Assembly: GCF_002873395.1 (NCBI RefSeq)
Contig: NZ_MCUV01000001.1
Location: forward strand, 372,001 to 436,000
Reading direction: 5' to 3'
Length of the DNA: 64,000 nucleotides
Source: Vibrio sp. 10N.286.49.B3
GTDB taxonomy: Bacteria; Pseudomonadota; Gammaproteobacteria; Enterobacterales; Vibrionaceae
Position numbers and translations under genes: made by a program. The notes beneath the pieces were generated by a model. The model ran no database searches and had not been told where the DNA came from. It saw only the letters and a program-made list of their open reading frames with translations. Shown one piece after another: positions 18,930 through 32,307 of this stretch; position 1 is the stretch's first letter, and each line of letters opens with the position of its first letter.

Positions 18930-20213
18930 ATGGATTTAACTTTTGACCGCCAGCATATTTGGCACCCTTATACCTCGACACTATCACCGCTAACTTGCTA
19001 TCCCGTCACCAATGCTGATGGTGTTCATATTCAATTAGAAGATGGGAAGCGTCTTATTGATGGGATGTCGTCATGGTGGTCAACAATACATGGCTATAAT
19101 CACCCATATTTGAATCAAGCAGCGCATGATCAAATTGATAAAATGTCACATGTGATGTTTGGTGGCTTAACGCATCAACCAGCTATTGATGTCGGTAAGA
19201 AGTTGCTGAAAATGGTACCGGATAACTTAGAGCATGTTTTTCTTGCCGATTCTGGCTCAGTTGCTGTTGAAGTTAGCCTAAAAATGGCACTGCAATATTG
19301 GCACGCCAAAGGGCAATCACGCTGTAAATTTTTAACCCTGCGTGATGGTTATCATGGTGATACTTTTGCTGCGATGTCGGTGACCGATCCAGATAACTCA
19401 ATGCATAGTCTGTATAAAGGCTTTTTACCTGAACATATTTTTGCTACTTCACCTAAAACAGGTTTTCGACAAAGTTGGGATCCAAGCGATATCAATGACT
19501 TTAAACAAAAAGTAATGACCCACCATCAGGATATCGCTGCTGTTATTCTTGAACCTATAGTACAAGGCGCTGGCGGGATGAGGATCTATCACCCTAAGTA
19601 TTTACAGCAAGTTAAAGCGCTTTGTGAGGAGTATAACCTGCTACTTATCGCTGATGAAATTGCAACCGGTTTTGGACGTACTGGTAAGTTATTTGCTTGT
19701 GAGCATGCCAATATTAAGCCCGACATACTTTGCGTTGGGAAAGCACTCACGGGGGGATATATGACGCTATCTGCAACCTTAGCTAGCAAAGAAGTGGCTG
19801 ATACCGTTTGTGGTGGTGAGGCTGGATGTTTTATGCACGGTCCTACTTTTATGGCTAACCCTTTAGCATGCGCCGTTGCAAGTGCCAGTCTAGACCTCAT
19901 TGAAAAAGGTGATTGGAAACAACAAACTCAGCAAATTGAGGCGCTTTTCGCGAGGTTACTGCCACCACTACAAAGTAATGATCGCGTAAAAGAGGTGCGT
20001 TGGTTAGGTGCTATTGGGGTTATAGAAACCCATCAAGCTGTCAATATGGAGGCTATACAATCTCTATTTGTCGAACATGGCGTTTGGATCCGCCCGTTTG
20101 GTAAATTAATTTATATGATGCCGCCTTTTATTAGCCAAACTGAGCACATTGAGGCATTAGTTCAAGCCGTTGCCACCGCCTTAAAAAAACCATCTTGTTT
20201 TCTTGCCAAGTAA
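18930..20213 (+). CDS. bioA: Adenosylmethionine-8-amino-7-oxononanoate aminotransferase
   Basis: 427 residues. It transfers an amino group from SAM to KAPA, making DAPA. Class III aminotransferase features: HPYTS near the start, SGSVAVEVSLKMA, the ADEIATGFGRTG PLP region with its Asp, and PLP lysine K271 in VGKALTGGYM. It is divergent from bioBFCD across the shared operator. The C-terminal extension SCFLAK is short and unremarkable. Confidence 0.97.
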   Translation: MDLTFDRQHIWHPYTSTLSPLTCYPVTNADGVHIQLEDGKRLIDGMSSWWSTIHGYNHPYLNQAAHDQIDKMSHVMFGGLTHQPAIDVGKKLLKMVPDNLEHVFLADSGSVAVEVSLKMALQYWHAKGQSRCKFLTLRDGYHGDTFAAMSVTDPDNSMHSLYKGFLPEHIFATSPKTGFRQSWDPSDINDFKQKVMTHHQDIAAVILEPIVQGAGGMRIYHPKYLQQVKALCEEYNLLLIADEIATGFGRTGKLFACEHANIKPDILCVGKALTGGYMTLSATLASKEVADTVCGGEAGCFMHGPTFMANPLACAVASASLDLIEKGDWKQQTQQIEALFARLLPPLQSNDRVKEVRWLGAIGVIETHQAVNMEAIQSLFVEHGVWIRPFGKLIYMMPPFISQTEHIEALVQAVATALKKPSCFLAK

Positions 20214-20233
20214 AAACTGTTCAAATAAAAAAA

Positions 20234-20255
20234 AGCCTGACACTTAGGTCAGGCT
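20234..20255. terminator. Terminator between bioA and serS
   Basis: A perfect 8-bp stem AGCCTGAC/GTCAGGCT with a 6-base loop. On the minus strand it is followed by eight T's, so it primarily ends serS; it also lies just past bioA. Confidence 0.88.
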
Positions 20256-20285
20256 GTTACATTTGCATCATACACACACGATCGA

Positions 20286-21665
<1,380 letters not shown>

Positions 21666-21685
21666 TTAACGATATCCAAAAAGGA

Positions 21686-23035
21686 CTACTTTTCATAGCG
21701 CTTTCGTGGGCTTTTTGCGTCTAAATTGGCTAGATACGCTAACTTCTCACCAATTTTAGTCTCTAAACCACGATTCGTCGGGAAATAGTAACGTGTATCG
21801 GCAATTTCGGTCGGGAAGTAATTTTCCCCTGCAGCAAAAGCACCTGGCTCATCGTGAGCATAACGGTACTCTTCTCCATAGCCCATGTCTTTCATTAAGC
21901 TAGTTGGCGCATTGCGTAAATGGTGCGGCACTTCATACTCAGGCTGATTTTGTGCATCAGCAAGTGCATTTTTCCAAGCGCTATATACAGCGTTACTTTT
22001 GGGTGCACAGGCTAAATAAACCACCGCCTGAGCAATGGCTCTTTCACCTTCGGCAGGACCAATACGCGTAAAGCAATCCCATGCAGACATTGCCACTTGC
22101 ATAGCTCTAGGGTCGGCATTACCAATATCTTCTGATGCAATGGCTAATAGGCGGCGCGCAATATAAAGCGGATCACAGCCCGCCGTGATCATACGTGCTG
22201 ACCAATACAAAGCGGCATCAGGGTTTGAACCGCGAATGGATTTATGCACCGCCGATATCAGGTCATACCAAATATCACCTTTATTATCAAAACGAGCAAC
22301 CTTTTCGCCAGCAACTTCCGCTAATAAGGATAAGGTCACCTGCTTAATGCCTTGCGCGTTTTCTTGGGCCATATCATAAAGCAGCTCAAGGTAGTTCAGC
22401 GACATGCGCGCATCACCACCCACCAGTTCTGCTAAGCGCTCTAACACATTATCATGAAATTCCGCCTCGACTTCCCCTAGCCCTCGAGTTTTATCCTCGA
22501 TAGCTTGAGTCAACACATACTGAATATCCTGCGTAGTCAGCGATGTTAGCTTATAAACTCGCGCGCGGGATAAAAGTGCATTATTTAATTCAAAGGATGG
22601 ATTTTCCGTCGTTGCGCCAATGAATGTAATCGTACCATCTTCAATATGTGGTAAAAATGCATCTTGTTGGCTTTTATTAAATCGATGTACTTCATCAACA
22701 AATAAAATCGTTCGTCGCCCTGCCATTTTATTTTCACGAGCTTTTTCTATCGCTATCCGGATATCTTTAACACCCGAGGTTACCGCAGAAACACGCTCAA
22801 CTTCAGCACTGGCATAGTTGGCTGCAACTTCAGCTAATGTGGTTTTTCCTGTCCCAGGTGGACCCCACAAAATCATTGAATGTATGTGACCGGCTTCCAA
22901 CGCTCGGCGCAATGGCTTACCTTGCCCTAAGATATGCTGCTGACCAATATATTGCTCTACCGTTTCAGGACGCATGCGGGCAGCAAGAGGACGAAAATCT
23001 TCCTCCCCCATAAAATCTAAACTGAAATTACTCAT
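21686..23035 (-). CDS. rarA: Replication-associated recombination protein RarA (MgsA)
   Basis: 449 residues. This AAA+ ATPase acts at stalled replication forks. Walker A is GPPGTGKT (about 58-65), Walker [11 protein letters not shown] and sensor 1 [10 protein letters not shown]. The C-terminal tetramerisation domain has [13 protein letters not shown] and [16 protein letters not shown]. It starts 27 bases after the lolA stop on the same strand and is probably co-transcribed with it. Confidence 0.96.
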   Translation of the reverse strand: MSNFSLDFMGEEDFRPLAARMRPETVEQYIGQQHILGQGKPLRRALEAGHIHSMILWGPPGTGKTTLAEVAANYASAEVERVSAVTSGVKDIRIAIEKARENKMAGRRTILFVDEVHRFNKSQQDAFLPHIEDGTITFIGATTENPSFELNNALLSRARVYKLTSLTTQDIQYVLTQAIEDKTRGLGEVEAEFHDNVLERLAELVGGDARMSLNYLELLYDMAQENAQGIKQVTLSLLAEVAGEKVARFDNKGDIWYDLISAVHKSIRGSNPDAALYWSARMITAGCDPLYIARRLLAIASEDIGNADPRAMQVAMSAWDCFTRIGPAEGERAIAQAVVYLACAPKSNAVYSAWKNALADAQNQPEYEVPHHLRNAPTSLMKDMGYGEEYRYAHDEPGAFAAGENYFPTEIADTRYYFPTNRGLETKIGEKLAYLANLDAKSPRKRYEK

Positions 23036-23062
23036 GAATAATTAAGGCTCGCTGGCATAGGT

Positions 23063-23656
23063 TTAGCGTTGATCGTCAACTTCAACACCATTAGGGATAT
23101 GAAATACAAAACGATCTTTACTTGGTTTACCTTGCTTAATGTTAGAAAAAACAAACTGACCTTTCTGACCATCTTGCTCAAGCACATTAAATCCTTGCAC
23201 TAAACCTTGTTGATCAATCTTAATTTCAAATTGGCCTTGATTAGAGTCAATTGCCGTTGGAGTTAAGGTAAAGGTATTATTATTCTGCGCAACAAGGTAG
23301 TTATCCCAGTCACTTGCACGATTACGAGTGAGCAGTATAAATGGCGTTTGGGAAGTAGCTTGGTCTTGATTATAGATACTGACTTGCTCAATGAATGGGC
23401 TGTAATACCAAAGGTTTTCACCATCGGATACCAGTAAGTTTTCATCAGGGAATTCTGTTGACCAACGAAATAGGCTTGGGCGAGCAATTTCAACCGTCCC
23501 TTCACCTTCCATAATAATGTCCCCATCTGGGCTCGTTACTATTTGTTCAAACTCAGCGCTAAACCCTTCACTTAATGCAAGTCGATTACTGAGCTCTTCT
23601 TGCGGTGTCGCAAATACTGAGCCGCTAATAACTAACAAGGCAAATAACTTTTTCAT
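23063..23656 (-). CDS. lolA: Outer-membrane lipoprotein carrier protein LolA
   Basis: 197 residues with a clear signal peptide ([16 protein letters not shown], cleavage near residue 16). The periplasmic chaperone ferries lipoproteins from LolCDE to Lol[22 protein letters not shown] and [17 protein letters not shown] carry the conserved arginine and the typical closing region. It lies between ftsK and rarA. Confidence 0.96.
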   Translation of the reverse strand: MKKLFALLVISGSVFATPQEELSNRLALSEGFSAEFEQIVTSPDGDIIMEGEGTVEIARPSLFRWSTEFPDENLLVSDGENLWYYSPFIEQVSIYNQDQATSQTPFILLTRNRASDWDNYLVAQNNNTFTLTPTAIDSNQGQFEIKIDQQGLVQGFNVLEQDGQKGQFVFSNIKQGKPSKDRFVFHIPNGVEVDDQR

Positions 23657-23684
23657 GCAAATTTTTCCTAAATAAATAATTGCT

Positions 23685-23711
23685 CGCCTTTATTTGGACT
23701 TAATAAAGGCG
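23685..23711 (-). terminator. Hairpin between ftsK and lolA
   Basis: A perfect 10-bp stem CGCCTTTATT/AATAAAGGCG with a 7-base loop. There is no immediate T run on the minus side, so it may reduce rather than end read-through from ftsK into lolA. Confidence 0.5.
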
Positions 23712-23720
23712 AAACAGTTC

Positions 23721-26700
23721 CTAATCTTTGATGGGTGGCGGCGCTAACACTTCACGGTTGCTGTTATGTCCTGGCGCACTCACTATGCCATGAGCTTCTA
23801 ACTGCTCGACAATACGTGCTGCTCGGTTATAGCCAATTTTAAAGCGTCGTTGCACACCAGAGACCGAACCACGGCGAGTTTCAGTAACATGTTCAACCAC
23901 TTGATCAAATAGTGGATCTAGCTCTTCTTCACTTTCAGATTTTTCACCTGGTAATAGTGACTCTGCACCCTGGTCACCACTGATAATCTCTTCAATATAA
24001 TTCGGTTTACCACGCGCTTTCCAGTTGTTCACTACAGCATGCACATCATCATCGGAGGCAAAGGCACCATGAACTCGCACCGTATGATTAGATCCTGGTG
24101 GTAAATACAACATATCACCCATGCCTAATAACGACTCTGCACCGCCTTGGTCTAAAATGGTACGTGAATCTGTTTTCGTCGATACTGTAAAGGCAACACG
24201 GGTCGGGATATTGGCTTTAATCAAACCAGTAATAACATCAACCGATGGGCGCTGAGTTGCTAAGATCAAATGAATGCCAGCCGCTCGTGCTTTTTGTGCA
24301 AGACGAGCAATCAGTTCTTCAACCTTTTTACCCACGACCATGATTAAGTCAGCAAATTCATCAACGATAACGACAATATAAGGTAGCTTTTCTAGCAATG
24401 GAGCATGTGTATCCATACTATCGCCCTCTTTCCAGAGAGGATCGTGAATAGGATAACCAGCCGCCGCCGCTTCTTTAAGCTTCTCGTTATAGCCTTTAAT
24501 ATTTCGCACACCAAGTGCTGACATCAGCTTATAACGACGTTCCATCTCGCCAACACACCAACGTAGTGCATTAGCAGCATCCTTCATATCGGTGACAACT
24601 TCCGACAATAAATGTGGAATACCTTCATAAATAGAAAGTTCCAACATTTTCGGGTCAATCATAATAAAACGAACATCTTCAGGTCCTGCTTTATACAAGA
24701 TACTTAAGATCATAACGTTCACACCCACCGACTTACCTGAACCTGTGGTACCAGCTACCAGCACATGAGGCATTTTCGATAAATCTGCAATAACCGCTTC
24801 ACCTGCAATATCCTGCCCTAATACCACCGTTGTTGGAGAGGTCGCTTCTGCAAACTGTGGACTATCGATGACATCGGATAAATAAACGGTTTGGCGGCTC
24901 ATATTAGGCAACTCAAGACCGATATAAGGCTTACCAGGAATCGTTTCAACAACACGTACTGCCATCGCTGATAATGAACGCGCTAAATCCATCGATAAGC
25001 CTGAAATACGACTTACTTTTACCCCTGCCGCCAGATCTAATTCAAAACGAGTGATCACAGGCCCTGGGAAAATATCAACAACACGAGCCTTAATTTTATA
25101 ATCAGCCAGTTTAAGCTCAACTAAACGTGCAATATCTTCTAAAGCATCCCTATCGATAAAGTTTTCACGTTTTTCTGGGTAGTACAATAGATCCAGCGTT
25201 GGCAATGGCTCCGTCGGTTTAGGCAAATTAACATCTTGCTGAACTAAGAATGGATTCAATGTTGCTGCCATATTCGCTTGAGCTTCTGAGATCAAACCTT
25301 GGAATGCGGCAACATCCTGATCTTCAGGCTCTTCAACAATGCCTTCTAATGGTTCGTTTTCTAATTCAGGCGTCGAGAAAACAGGTGCTTCAGAGGTCGC
25401 TAAATCAGGACTATCTGGTGTGATAGACTCTAAATCTGAAATACTTGGTTCGATATGATCCGCTTTATGTTCTGGCACTTGTTGCGTCACCGTCTCTAGA
25501 TGTTGAGAAGAGATATGTGGCTGAGTAATATCTTCATCAATTTCAACGTCCGTAAATACAGGTGTGCTCACAGGCTCAGCAATAGGAGAAACGGGCTGCG
25601 ATGCTACATTCTGGCTGGTTAAGTACTCTTCGAAGGCAACATTATCATGAGGGTGCTCTTCGGTCTCTTCTGGCTCACTGGCAAATTCATAAGAAGGTGT
25701 CTCTTGCGCATAGTCATCATCACTCATCGCAGCAAAATCGAGCTCTTCAATCGTTGCTCCTAACTGATTAGTACGGCTAGGTACTTCGCTGTCTTCCGGC
25801 TGATCTTGGCTGGTCGCAATACCTTGCTGACTCCAAAGTGGCTCTTCAGCAACAGAAGCTAATGGTGAAGCCATTGATGGTTCTGGTGTTGCAATTGGTT
25901 CTTGTGGAGCAATAGGTTCTTGTGGAGCAATAGGCTCATGTGGAGCAACGGATTCTTGTGGAGTAACAGGCTGTGGCTCTATAAATTCAGGCTCGGCAAG
26001 TTCAGGTGCTACGCTTGCTATTGTCGGCGCAGCCCTACTAGGAGTAGGCTTAGCACTTTCTGGCATATGAATAGTAAATTTACGTGCAGGCTGCTCTTCC
26101 TGTTTAGGCTCAACCTTTGCTTGTGGCTCAGGCTCTTTTTCTACCGGAGTGGCAAATAGAGGGTCATCAATAGCCTCAATAAAGCTTGGCTCTACCTTTT
26201 GTAGTGGATCATGCGCTAACTCGGGTTGATCGCTTAATACATTATCTAATACTGGCTCTAAAACCTCACTTTGCTCGCCACGTACTTTATTTAGCAACCA
26301 AGAGGATGAGTTAATTGCAAAATCACCGATGATTTCCACAATTCTTAACCAAGAAACACCACTAAATAGCGTAAAGCCAGCCCCCCATAAGAATAATAGG
26401 ATAATCGTGGTGCCTAATGCATTAAACGTTGGTAGAGAGCGGCTAGTAAGAACATCACCAATCACACCACCCGATGAAAACGTCCAAATATCATCAAAAT
26501 TCATATCGGCTAAGCCACAGCTGGTTAGAATAAGGACCGTTATGCCAAGGAGTTTGGTTCCTAGCAATAAAAAGTCGACATTATCCTCTGGACTGCGATG
26601 ACGAAAGAATACCCACACGCCTAACGTAAGTAAAACAGGTAAAAGGTAGGCGAGTAAGCCAAATATGTTGAATAGGATATCCGCTATCCATGCTCCGACT

Positions 26701-26921
26701 AGACCAGTAGCATTTTGAATATCCCCACCCCAAGCGGTTTGTGACCAAGAAGGATCGGCGGGGTGAAAGGTCCATAATGCGACGGCAAGAAAAATGGAAG
26801 AAAGTACACCAATAATGAAACTGGACTCTTTGAGGCGTTGAATGCCATTTAAGCGTAAAGACTGAGGCTCTTCACTGGTCTTAATAATTGTTTCAACTTT
26901 ATTCTTGCGTTGTTTGAACAT
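23721..26921 (-). CDS. ftsK: DNA translocase FtsK
   Basis: 1066 residues. It anchors at the division septum and pumps chromosome ends toward dif for XerCD resolution. Four or five N-terminal membrane segments (about 35-200) are followed by a long acidic, proline-rich linker (about 215-560). The RecA-like motor has Walker [14 protein letters not shown] and Walker [10 protein letters not shown]. The C-terminal gamma winged helix [20 protein letters not shown] reads KOPS sequences. The linker contains a short tandem hexapeptide array. It is shorter than the E. coli protein (1329), mostly in the linker. Confidence 0.97.
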   Translation of the reverse strand: MFKQRKNKVETIIKTSEEPQSLRLNGIQRLKESSFIIGVLSSIFLAVALWTFHPADPSWSQTAWGGDIQNATGLVGAWIADILFNIFGLLAYLLPVLLTLGVWVFFRHRSPEDNVDFLLLGTKLLGITVLILTSCGLADMNFDDIWTFSSGGVIGDVLTSRSLPTFNALGTTIILLFLWGAGFTLFSGVSWLRIVEIIGDFAINSSSWLLNKVRGEQSEVLEPVLDNVLSDQPELAHDPLQKVEPSFIEAIDDPLFATPVEKEPEPQAKVEPKQEEQPARKFTIHMPESAKPTPSRAAPTIASVAPELAEPEFIEPQPVTPQESVAPHEPIAPQEPIAPQEPIATPEPSMASPLASVAEEPLWSQQGIATSQDQPEDSEVPSRTNQLGATIEELDFAAMSDDDYAQETPSYEFASEPEETEEHPHDNVAFEEYLTSQNVASQPVSPIAEPVSTPVFTDVEIDEDITQPHISSQHLETVTQQVPEHKADHIEPSISDLESITPDSPDLATSEAPVFSTPELENEPLEGIVEEPEDQDVAAFQGLISEAQANMAATLNPFLVQQDVNLPKPTEPLPTLDLLYYPEKRENFIDRDALEDIARLVELKLADYKIKARVVDIFPGPVITRFELDLAAGVKVSRISGLSMDLARSLSAMAVRVVETIPGKPYIGLELPNMSRQTVYLSDVIDSPQFAEATSPTTVVLGQDIAGEAVIADLSKMPHVLVAGTTGSGKSVGVNVMILSILYKAGPEDVRFIMIDPKMLELSIYEGIPHLLSEVVTDMKDAANALRWCVGEMERRYKLMSALGVRNIKGYNEKLKEAAAAGYPIHDPLWKEGDSMDTHAPLLEKLPYIVVIVDEFADLIMVVGKKVEELIARLAQKARAAGIHLILATQRPSVDVITGLIKANIPTRVAFTVSTKTDSRTILDQGGAESLLGMGDMLYLPPGSNHTVRVHGAFASDDDVHAVVNNWKARGKPNYIEEIISGDQGAESLLPGEKSESEEELDPLFDQVVEHVTETRRGSVSGVQRRFKIGYNRAARIVEQLEAHGIVSAPGHNSNREVLAPPPIKD
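25879..25968. repeat. 18-bp tandem repeat inside the ftsK linker
   Basis: Five consecutive 18-base units are present. Units at 25897-25914 and 25915-25932 are identical (GGTTCTTGTGGAGCAATA); those at 25933-25950 and 25951-25968 differ by a few bases; the first (25879-25896) is degenerate. On the coding strand they spell a hexapeptide APQEPI-type array in the FtsK linker. Copy-number variation between strains is likely. Confidence 0.85.
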
Positions 26922-26942
26922 AAACCACTTGACTGTTTTTTG

Positions 26943-26981
26943 AAAAATAAAAACAACTCGAGCGGCATTAAGAGCCGCTCG
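26943..26981 (-). terminator. Intrinsic terminator after lrp
   Basis: Stem CGAGCGGC/GCCGCTCG (26959-26981) with a 7-base loop, then GTTGTTTTTATTTTT on the minus strand. It isolates lrp from ftsK. Confidence 0.85.
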
Positions 26982-27154
26982 GTTTGTTAAGGCTATATTG
27001 ATTTAACCATATCAAAGCAAAAAACCCAATATTTGATAAACAGAAACCATATTATGATCATACCGTTTCTGACTAATGATGCGTTCATTGAGCAATGCCA
27101 ACTCCCACCTCACTACCAAATATCTGACTTTGTCGCTAAACCTTAATTATTACA

Positions 27155-27649
27155 TTAGCGAGTTCGGATCACTAACTGGTTAGTTTGTTTCACTTCTTCC
27201 ATTACAACATAGGTTCGCGTGTCATTAACACCCGGTAAACGTAGTAACGTATCACCAAGTAATCGACGATATGCACCCATATCTGATACACGGGTTTTTA
27301 GAAGATAATCAAAATCACCAGAAACAAGATGACACTCTTGAATATCATCCAGCTTTTGTACCGCAGTGTTAAATTGCTCAAAAACATCTGGAGCACCGCG
27401 GTTAAGTGTAATTTCAACAAATACCAGCAGTGATGCATCCAAATATTGTGGATTCAGCAATGCTGTGTAGCCCATGATGTAACCTTGACGCTCTAATCGA
27501 CGTACACGCTCTAAACAGGGTGTTGGCGACAAACCAACGCGTTTAGAAAGTTCTACATTCGAGATACGTCCATCTTTTTGCAACTCATTTAAGATATTGC
27601 GGTCAATACGATCTAAGTCCTTGGACGGCTTTTTATAACTGTCTGCCAT
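27155..27649 (-). CDS. lrp: Leucine-responsive regulatory protein Lrp
   Basis: 164 residues, E. coli Lrp size. The N-terminal helix-turn-helix is in LQKDGRISNVELSKRVGLSP (about 24-43), followed by TPCLERVRRLERQGYI. The C-terminal RAM effector domain carries the GDFDYLLKTRV ligand region. This global feast/famine regulator senses leucine or alanine. It is divergent from ald, alanine dehydrogenase, which it probably controls; the 156-base AT-rich gap would hold the sites. Confidence 0.97.
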   Translation of the reverse strand: MADSYKKPSKDLDRIDRNILNELQKDGRISNVELSKRVGLSPTPCLERVRRLERQGYIMGYTALLNPQYLDASLLVFVEITLNRGAPDVFEQFNTAVQKLDDIQECHLVSGDFDYLLKTRVSDMGAYRRLLGDTLLRLPGVNDTRTYVVMEEVKQTNQLVIRTR

Positions 27650-27805
27650 TTTTTATTCCACCTTATTACTTCCTTGCAAAAATATATACCACAACTTCTT
27701 AATATTTAGCATTAAATACCACGAAAATACAACTATACTGGCTAATAACTCGACAACAATTCCTTTATAGCAGATGAAAAAACCAAAATAAAGCAAGGAG
27801 TCAGT

Positions 27806-28927
27806 ATGATCATTGGTGTTCCCAAAGAAATCAAAAACCATGAATATCGCGTTGGCATGACCCCCGCGAGTGTAAGAGAGCTCACATCACGTGGTCATCA
27901 CGTTTTCATAGAAACCACTGCTGGTTCTGGTATTGGCTTTTCAGACGATGATTACATCGCTGTCGGCGCATCCATTCTTCCTACTGCTGCTGATGTTTTT
28001 TCAAAAGCAGAACTGATTGTCAAAGTTAAAGAACCGCAAGCTATTGAGCGAGCCATGCTTCGTGAAGGCCAAATATTATTTACATATTTACATCTTGCAC
28101 CAGATCTTCCACAAACTGAAGAACTTATCAAGAGTAAAGCTGTCTGCGTTGCTTATGAGACTGTAACAGATAATATGGGTCGCTTACCACTACTTGCGCC
28201 AATGTCTGAAGTTGCTGGCCGCATGTCTATCCAAGCTGGTGCGCAAACTTTAGAAAAATCTCACGGTGGTAGTGGGCTTTTAATTGGTGGCGTTCCGGGA
28301 GTTGAGCCAGCGAAAGTCGTTATTATTGGTGGCGGTGTTGTGGGCGCCAATGCCGCTAGAATGGCTATTGGCTTACGTGCTGATGTGACTATTTTAGATC
28401 GAAATTTAGATGCTCTACGTAAATTAGACGAAGAATTTCAAGGTCGCGCAAAAGTGGTTTATTCTACGGAAGATACCATTGAAAAGCATATCCTTGCTGC
28501 CGATCTCGTTGTTGGCGCCGTACTGATCCCTGGGGCTGCAGCACCAAAACTGGTAACAAAAGAGCACATACGTCAAATGAAGCCAGGCAGCGCCGTTGTT
28601 GATGTCGCTATCGATCAAGGTGGCTGCTTTGAAACCTCTTATGCTACAACTCATGCTAAGCCAACCTACATTGTTGATGATGTGGTCCATTACTGTGTCG
28701 CTAATATGCCCGGAGCTGTAGCAAGAACTTCAACCTTCGCCTTGAATAACGCGACACTACCTTACATCATCAAACTCGCTGATAAGGGCTACCAACAAGC
28801 CTTGAGTGAAGATGCAGGCTTCTTAAAGGGACTTAATGTCATTAATGGCAAAGTGACCTGCAAAGAGGTTGCTGAAGCTTTTGGTTTAGATTATTTCGAC
28901 CCAATGACACTTTTAGGTACTTTTTAA
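27806..28927 (+). CDS. ald: Alanine dehydrogenase
   Basis: 373 residues. It interconverts L-alanine and pyruvate plus ammonia with NAD. MIIGVPKEIKNHEYRVGMTP is the family start with the pyruvate-binding arginine; the Rossmann fold is VVIIGGGVVGANAARMA; the catalytic His lies in the TYLHLAPD region. AAGGAG sits 7 bases upstream of ATG. The arrangement lrp-ald head to head is familiar from Vibrio. Confidence 0.97.
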   Translation: MIIGVPKEIKNHEYRVGMTPASVRELTSRGHHVFIETTAGSGIGFSDDDYIAVGASILPTAADVFSKAELIVKVKEPQAIERAMLREGQILFTYLHLAPDLPQTEELIKSKAVCVAYETVTDNMGRLPLLAPMSEVAGRMSIQAGAQTLEKSHGGSGLLIGGVPGVEPAKVVIIGGGVVGANAARMAIGLRADVTILDRNLDALRKLDEEFQGRAKVVYSTEDTIEKHILAADLVVGAVLIPGAAAPKLVTKEHIRQMKPGSAVVDVAIDQGGCFETSYATTHAKPTYIVDDVVHYCVANMPGAVARTSTFALNNATLPYIIKLADKGYQQALSEDAGFLKGLNVINGKVTCKEVAEAFGLDYFDPMTLLGTF

Positions 28928-28958
28928 GAATAACATTCTGTAACATTTTATTTTTATT

Positions 28959-28997
28959 GCGAAATGATAGCCGGCAGCAACCTGGCTATTTTTTCGC
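28959..28997 (+). terminator. Intrinsic terminator after ald
   Basis: ATAGCCGG/CC-T-GGCTAT forms the stem, with an outer GCGAAA/TTTCGC, followed by T's. It overlaps the last codons of the convergent methyltransferase gene. Confidence 0.75.
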
Positions 28998-30176
28998 ATG
29001 AATCAATATATTTCTTGGTGTCACTTCTCGCTGGCAAAAAGTACTCATCTCAACCTGATAGCCATTTTCTTGTAAATACAGAGCTTTATCCATCGCTAGC
29101 CATATCTCTATCGCACGACGATACACTTGCTGGACTAAGCTTAACCTTTCCATTTGCTTAAAACGTTTTTCACCCTCATTGGCATAATAGTCCCAATCAC
29201 AATCAACAAGACCGAGTTGTTTTTTTTCACTCGCCCAATGGCAAAAAGCTTGAAAGCCATTAGCTAACAGTGACTTTTTGATACTTGGGATTGGAATATA
29301 ACTCTGAGCCCCATACTGCTCGGTCAACAATAGTTGTAAACCTAAACGATAAATCATCTCTAAACGGCGATGGCGCTTCACTCGCTCACCACCAGTGACG
29401 GTTTCGTGCAATGGAATACTCAATTCGCTACGTGTGAACAACAACGTCGACAGCTGAGCCTGCTCAGATAGCGGTCGATAGTGCTCACTATTGATTAGAT
29501 GGTAACAACAAGGTGAAATGGTTATCGCTGGTAATTGATAATAAACACTTAACTCAAGTAAACGTACATGCAAATCGCCACAAGCATGTAAAGCAACGGC
29601 ATGTTGATTAGGATTAAACACCGCTTTCGCTTCAGGAGTAAAAGCATCGCCTTGAATAAAGTGCATCGGTATTGATTGTTTATCCGCAATCTCTTGACCA
29701 CTATCACACAGTGCCTGCTGCCACTCAAAACTCGTGACCTTCTGGTGTGATTGTTGAGCTAAAATACGTCCTAAAAACCCCTTCCCTGCACACCATTCAA
29801 GCCACTCCGTACCCACATGATCGTATAAAGCTACTTCGCTCATCGAAACAATTTGCGCCAACTTACGTCCAGGGATCCCAGTATCAAGTCCTCTGGGCAA
29901 AACTAACGAATGTGAACGAGACGAGGGTAGTAAAACAATATCATTAATGATAGAAAAACCAGGAAAGAGCGTAAGCCACTCTTGTGTTAACGCTTCAGGG
30001 TGTAATTTAAGGTGTTCGACTTTGTCATCGCATAGACTCTCAAGCCAAGCGGTTAATTGAGGAAATTGTGAATGCCAAGGGTATGCGCGATTAAAACAAG
30101 CGTGAAAGGGCTCAAAACGCCAAAGTGCTTGGTGTGCTAATAAAAGTGAGTCTAACTGGGTAAAAGTATTGCGCAT
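28986..30176 (-). CDS. SAM-dependent methyltransferase, Methyltransf_32 type
   Basis: 396 residues. The segment LEWCAGKGFLGRILA is SAM motif I. VALHACGDLHVRLLELS followed by TISPCCYH is the hallmark of the Methyltransf_32 family (relatives of eukaryotic METTL25/RRNAD1). The substrate is unknown, possibly RNA or protein. It is a single gene, converging on ald and preceded by cysB on the same strand, 68 bases away. I am sure of the fold and unsure of the role. Confidence 0.82.
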   Translation of the reverse strand: MRNTFTQLDSLLLAHQALWRFEPFHACFNRAYPWHSQFPQLTAWLESLCDDKVEHLKLHPEALTQEWLTLFPGFSIINDIVLLPSSRSHSLVLPRGLDTGIPGRKLAQIVSMSEVALYDHVGTEWLEWCAGKGFLGRILAQQSHQKVTSFEWQQALCDSGQEIADKQSIPMHFIQGDAFTPEAKAVFNPNQHAVALHACGDLHVRLLELSVYYQLPAITISPCCYHLINSEHYRPLSEQAQLSTLLFTRSELSIPLHETVTGGERVKRHRRLEMIYRLGLQLLLTEQYGAQSYIPIPSIKKSLLANGFQAFCHWASEKKQLGLVDCDWDYYANEGEKRFKQMERLSLVQQVYRRAIEIWLAMDKALYLQENGYQVEMSTFCQREVTPRNILIHAKK

Positions 30177-30244
30177 AATCCCTCCCTTAAATGGCGCATT
30201 TTAGGGAGGAAAGCATCAATTGCAAGTGAAGTTTATATCAATGC

Positions 30245-31542
<1,298 letters not shown>

Positions 31543-32307
31543 ATGAATTTTGGCTTAATCCTTACTCTCGTTGCTCTTCTTCTTATATTGATAATTGGCT
31601 ATAACATTATGCTGCAATATCAAATAAAAGCGGAAACCTCTCGTAAGCAAGAATCTCAACGCTATATTCTTACCATAGATGCAACCGAAGAATTAATTGG
31701 TAATGCTCACCATATTCCCTTCAGTCAAGAGCTTTTAATTTGCTTGCATACACGAATTTTAGATGCATTAAAGAACATGCATGACCTTGATCCTAAAAAT
31801 AAACAGCTTGCACAACGCATAGGACAAATTGAACTGCAAATCTCTCAAATCAAAGAAAATTTTACAAATAGTGATTCTAATAACTTCAAAGTACCAAGCA
31901 ATGATAGACAAGCCATTTTAATGCTTAAATTGGTCAAGCGCTTACGAGACACCATACGCAATGAGCACAACAAAGGTCGATTTGACACTCAATCTTATGT
32001 CGTAGAAAGCCAACGACTAGAAACGATCCAAGTACGAATTAATATTGAAAATGTCATCAAAAGAGCCAAAGATTCCATTGCACGTGGTCAAGTGGGTACA
32101 GCGATTCAATTGCTCAAGAAAGGTTTAGATGTCTTAAATAGTAAAAATGATAACTACTCCAAACAAGCGCGCGAAAAACTACAACTCACATTGACAGAGC
32201 TAGAAAGTAAACGACAGGCAAAAAGTGCCCAAGAACTACAATCTATTGAAGAAAAAAATCGTGATGATGATATGGAAGCCTTATTTGGAGAGAAGAAGAA
32301 ATGGTAG
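31543..32307 (+). CDS. Membrane-anchored coiled-coil protein of unknown function
   Basis: 254 residues that I cannot assign to a named family. One N-terminal membrane segment (about 4-23) is followed by a basic stretch. The rest is almost entirely helical and charged with heptad-like spacing, for example LAQRIGQIELQISQIKEN near 90 and QLLKKGLDVLNSK near 190. The topology would put the coiled coil in the cytoplasm. Its end overlaps miaE by 7 bases, so the two are probably one operon. No enzymatic motif is visible. Confidence 0.8.
   Translation: MNFGLILTLVALLLILIIGYNIMLQYQIKAETSRKQESQRYILTIDATEELIGNAHHIPFSQELLICLHTRILDALKNMHDLDPKNKQLAQRIGQIELQISQIKENFTNSDSNNFKVPSNDRQAILMLKLVKRLRDTIRNEHNKGRFDTQSYVVESQRLETIQVRINIENVIKRAKDSIARGQVGTAIQLLKKGLDVLNSKNDNYSKQAREKLQLTLTELESKRQAKSAQELQSIEEKNRDDDMEALFGEKKKW

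Noticed and set aside
25902-26159. 85-codon plus-strand ORF with WSN repeats opposite ftsK
   Set aside because: It is the antisense reading of the tandem repeat in the FtsK linker; the repeat keeps it open by chance.
27040-27069. CAGAAAC/GTTTCTG inverted repeat between lrp and ftsK
   Set aside because: The loop is long, no T run follows, and a better terminator already exists at 26959-26981.
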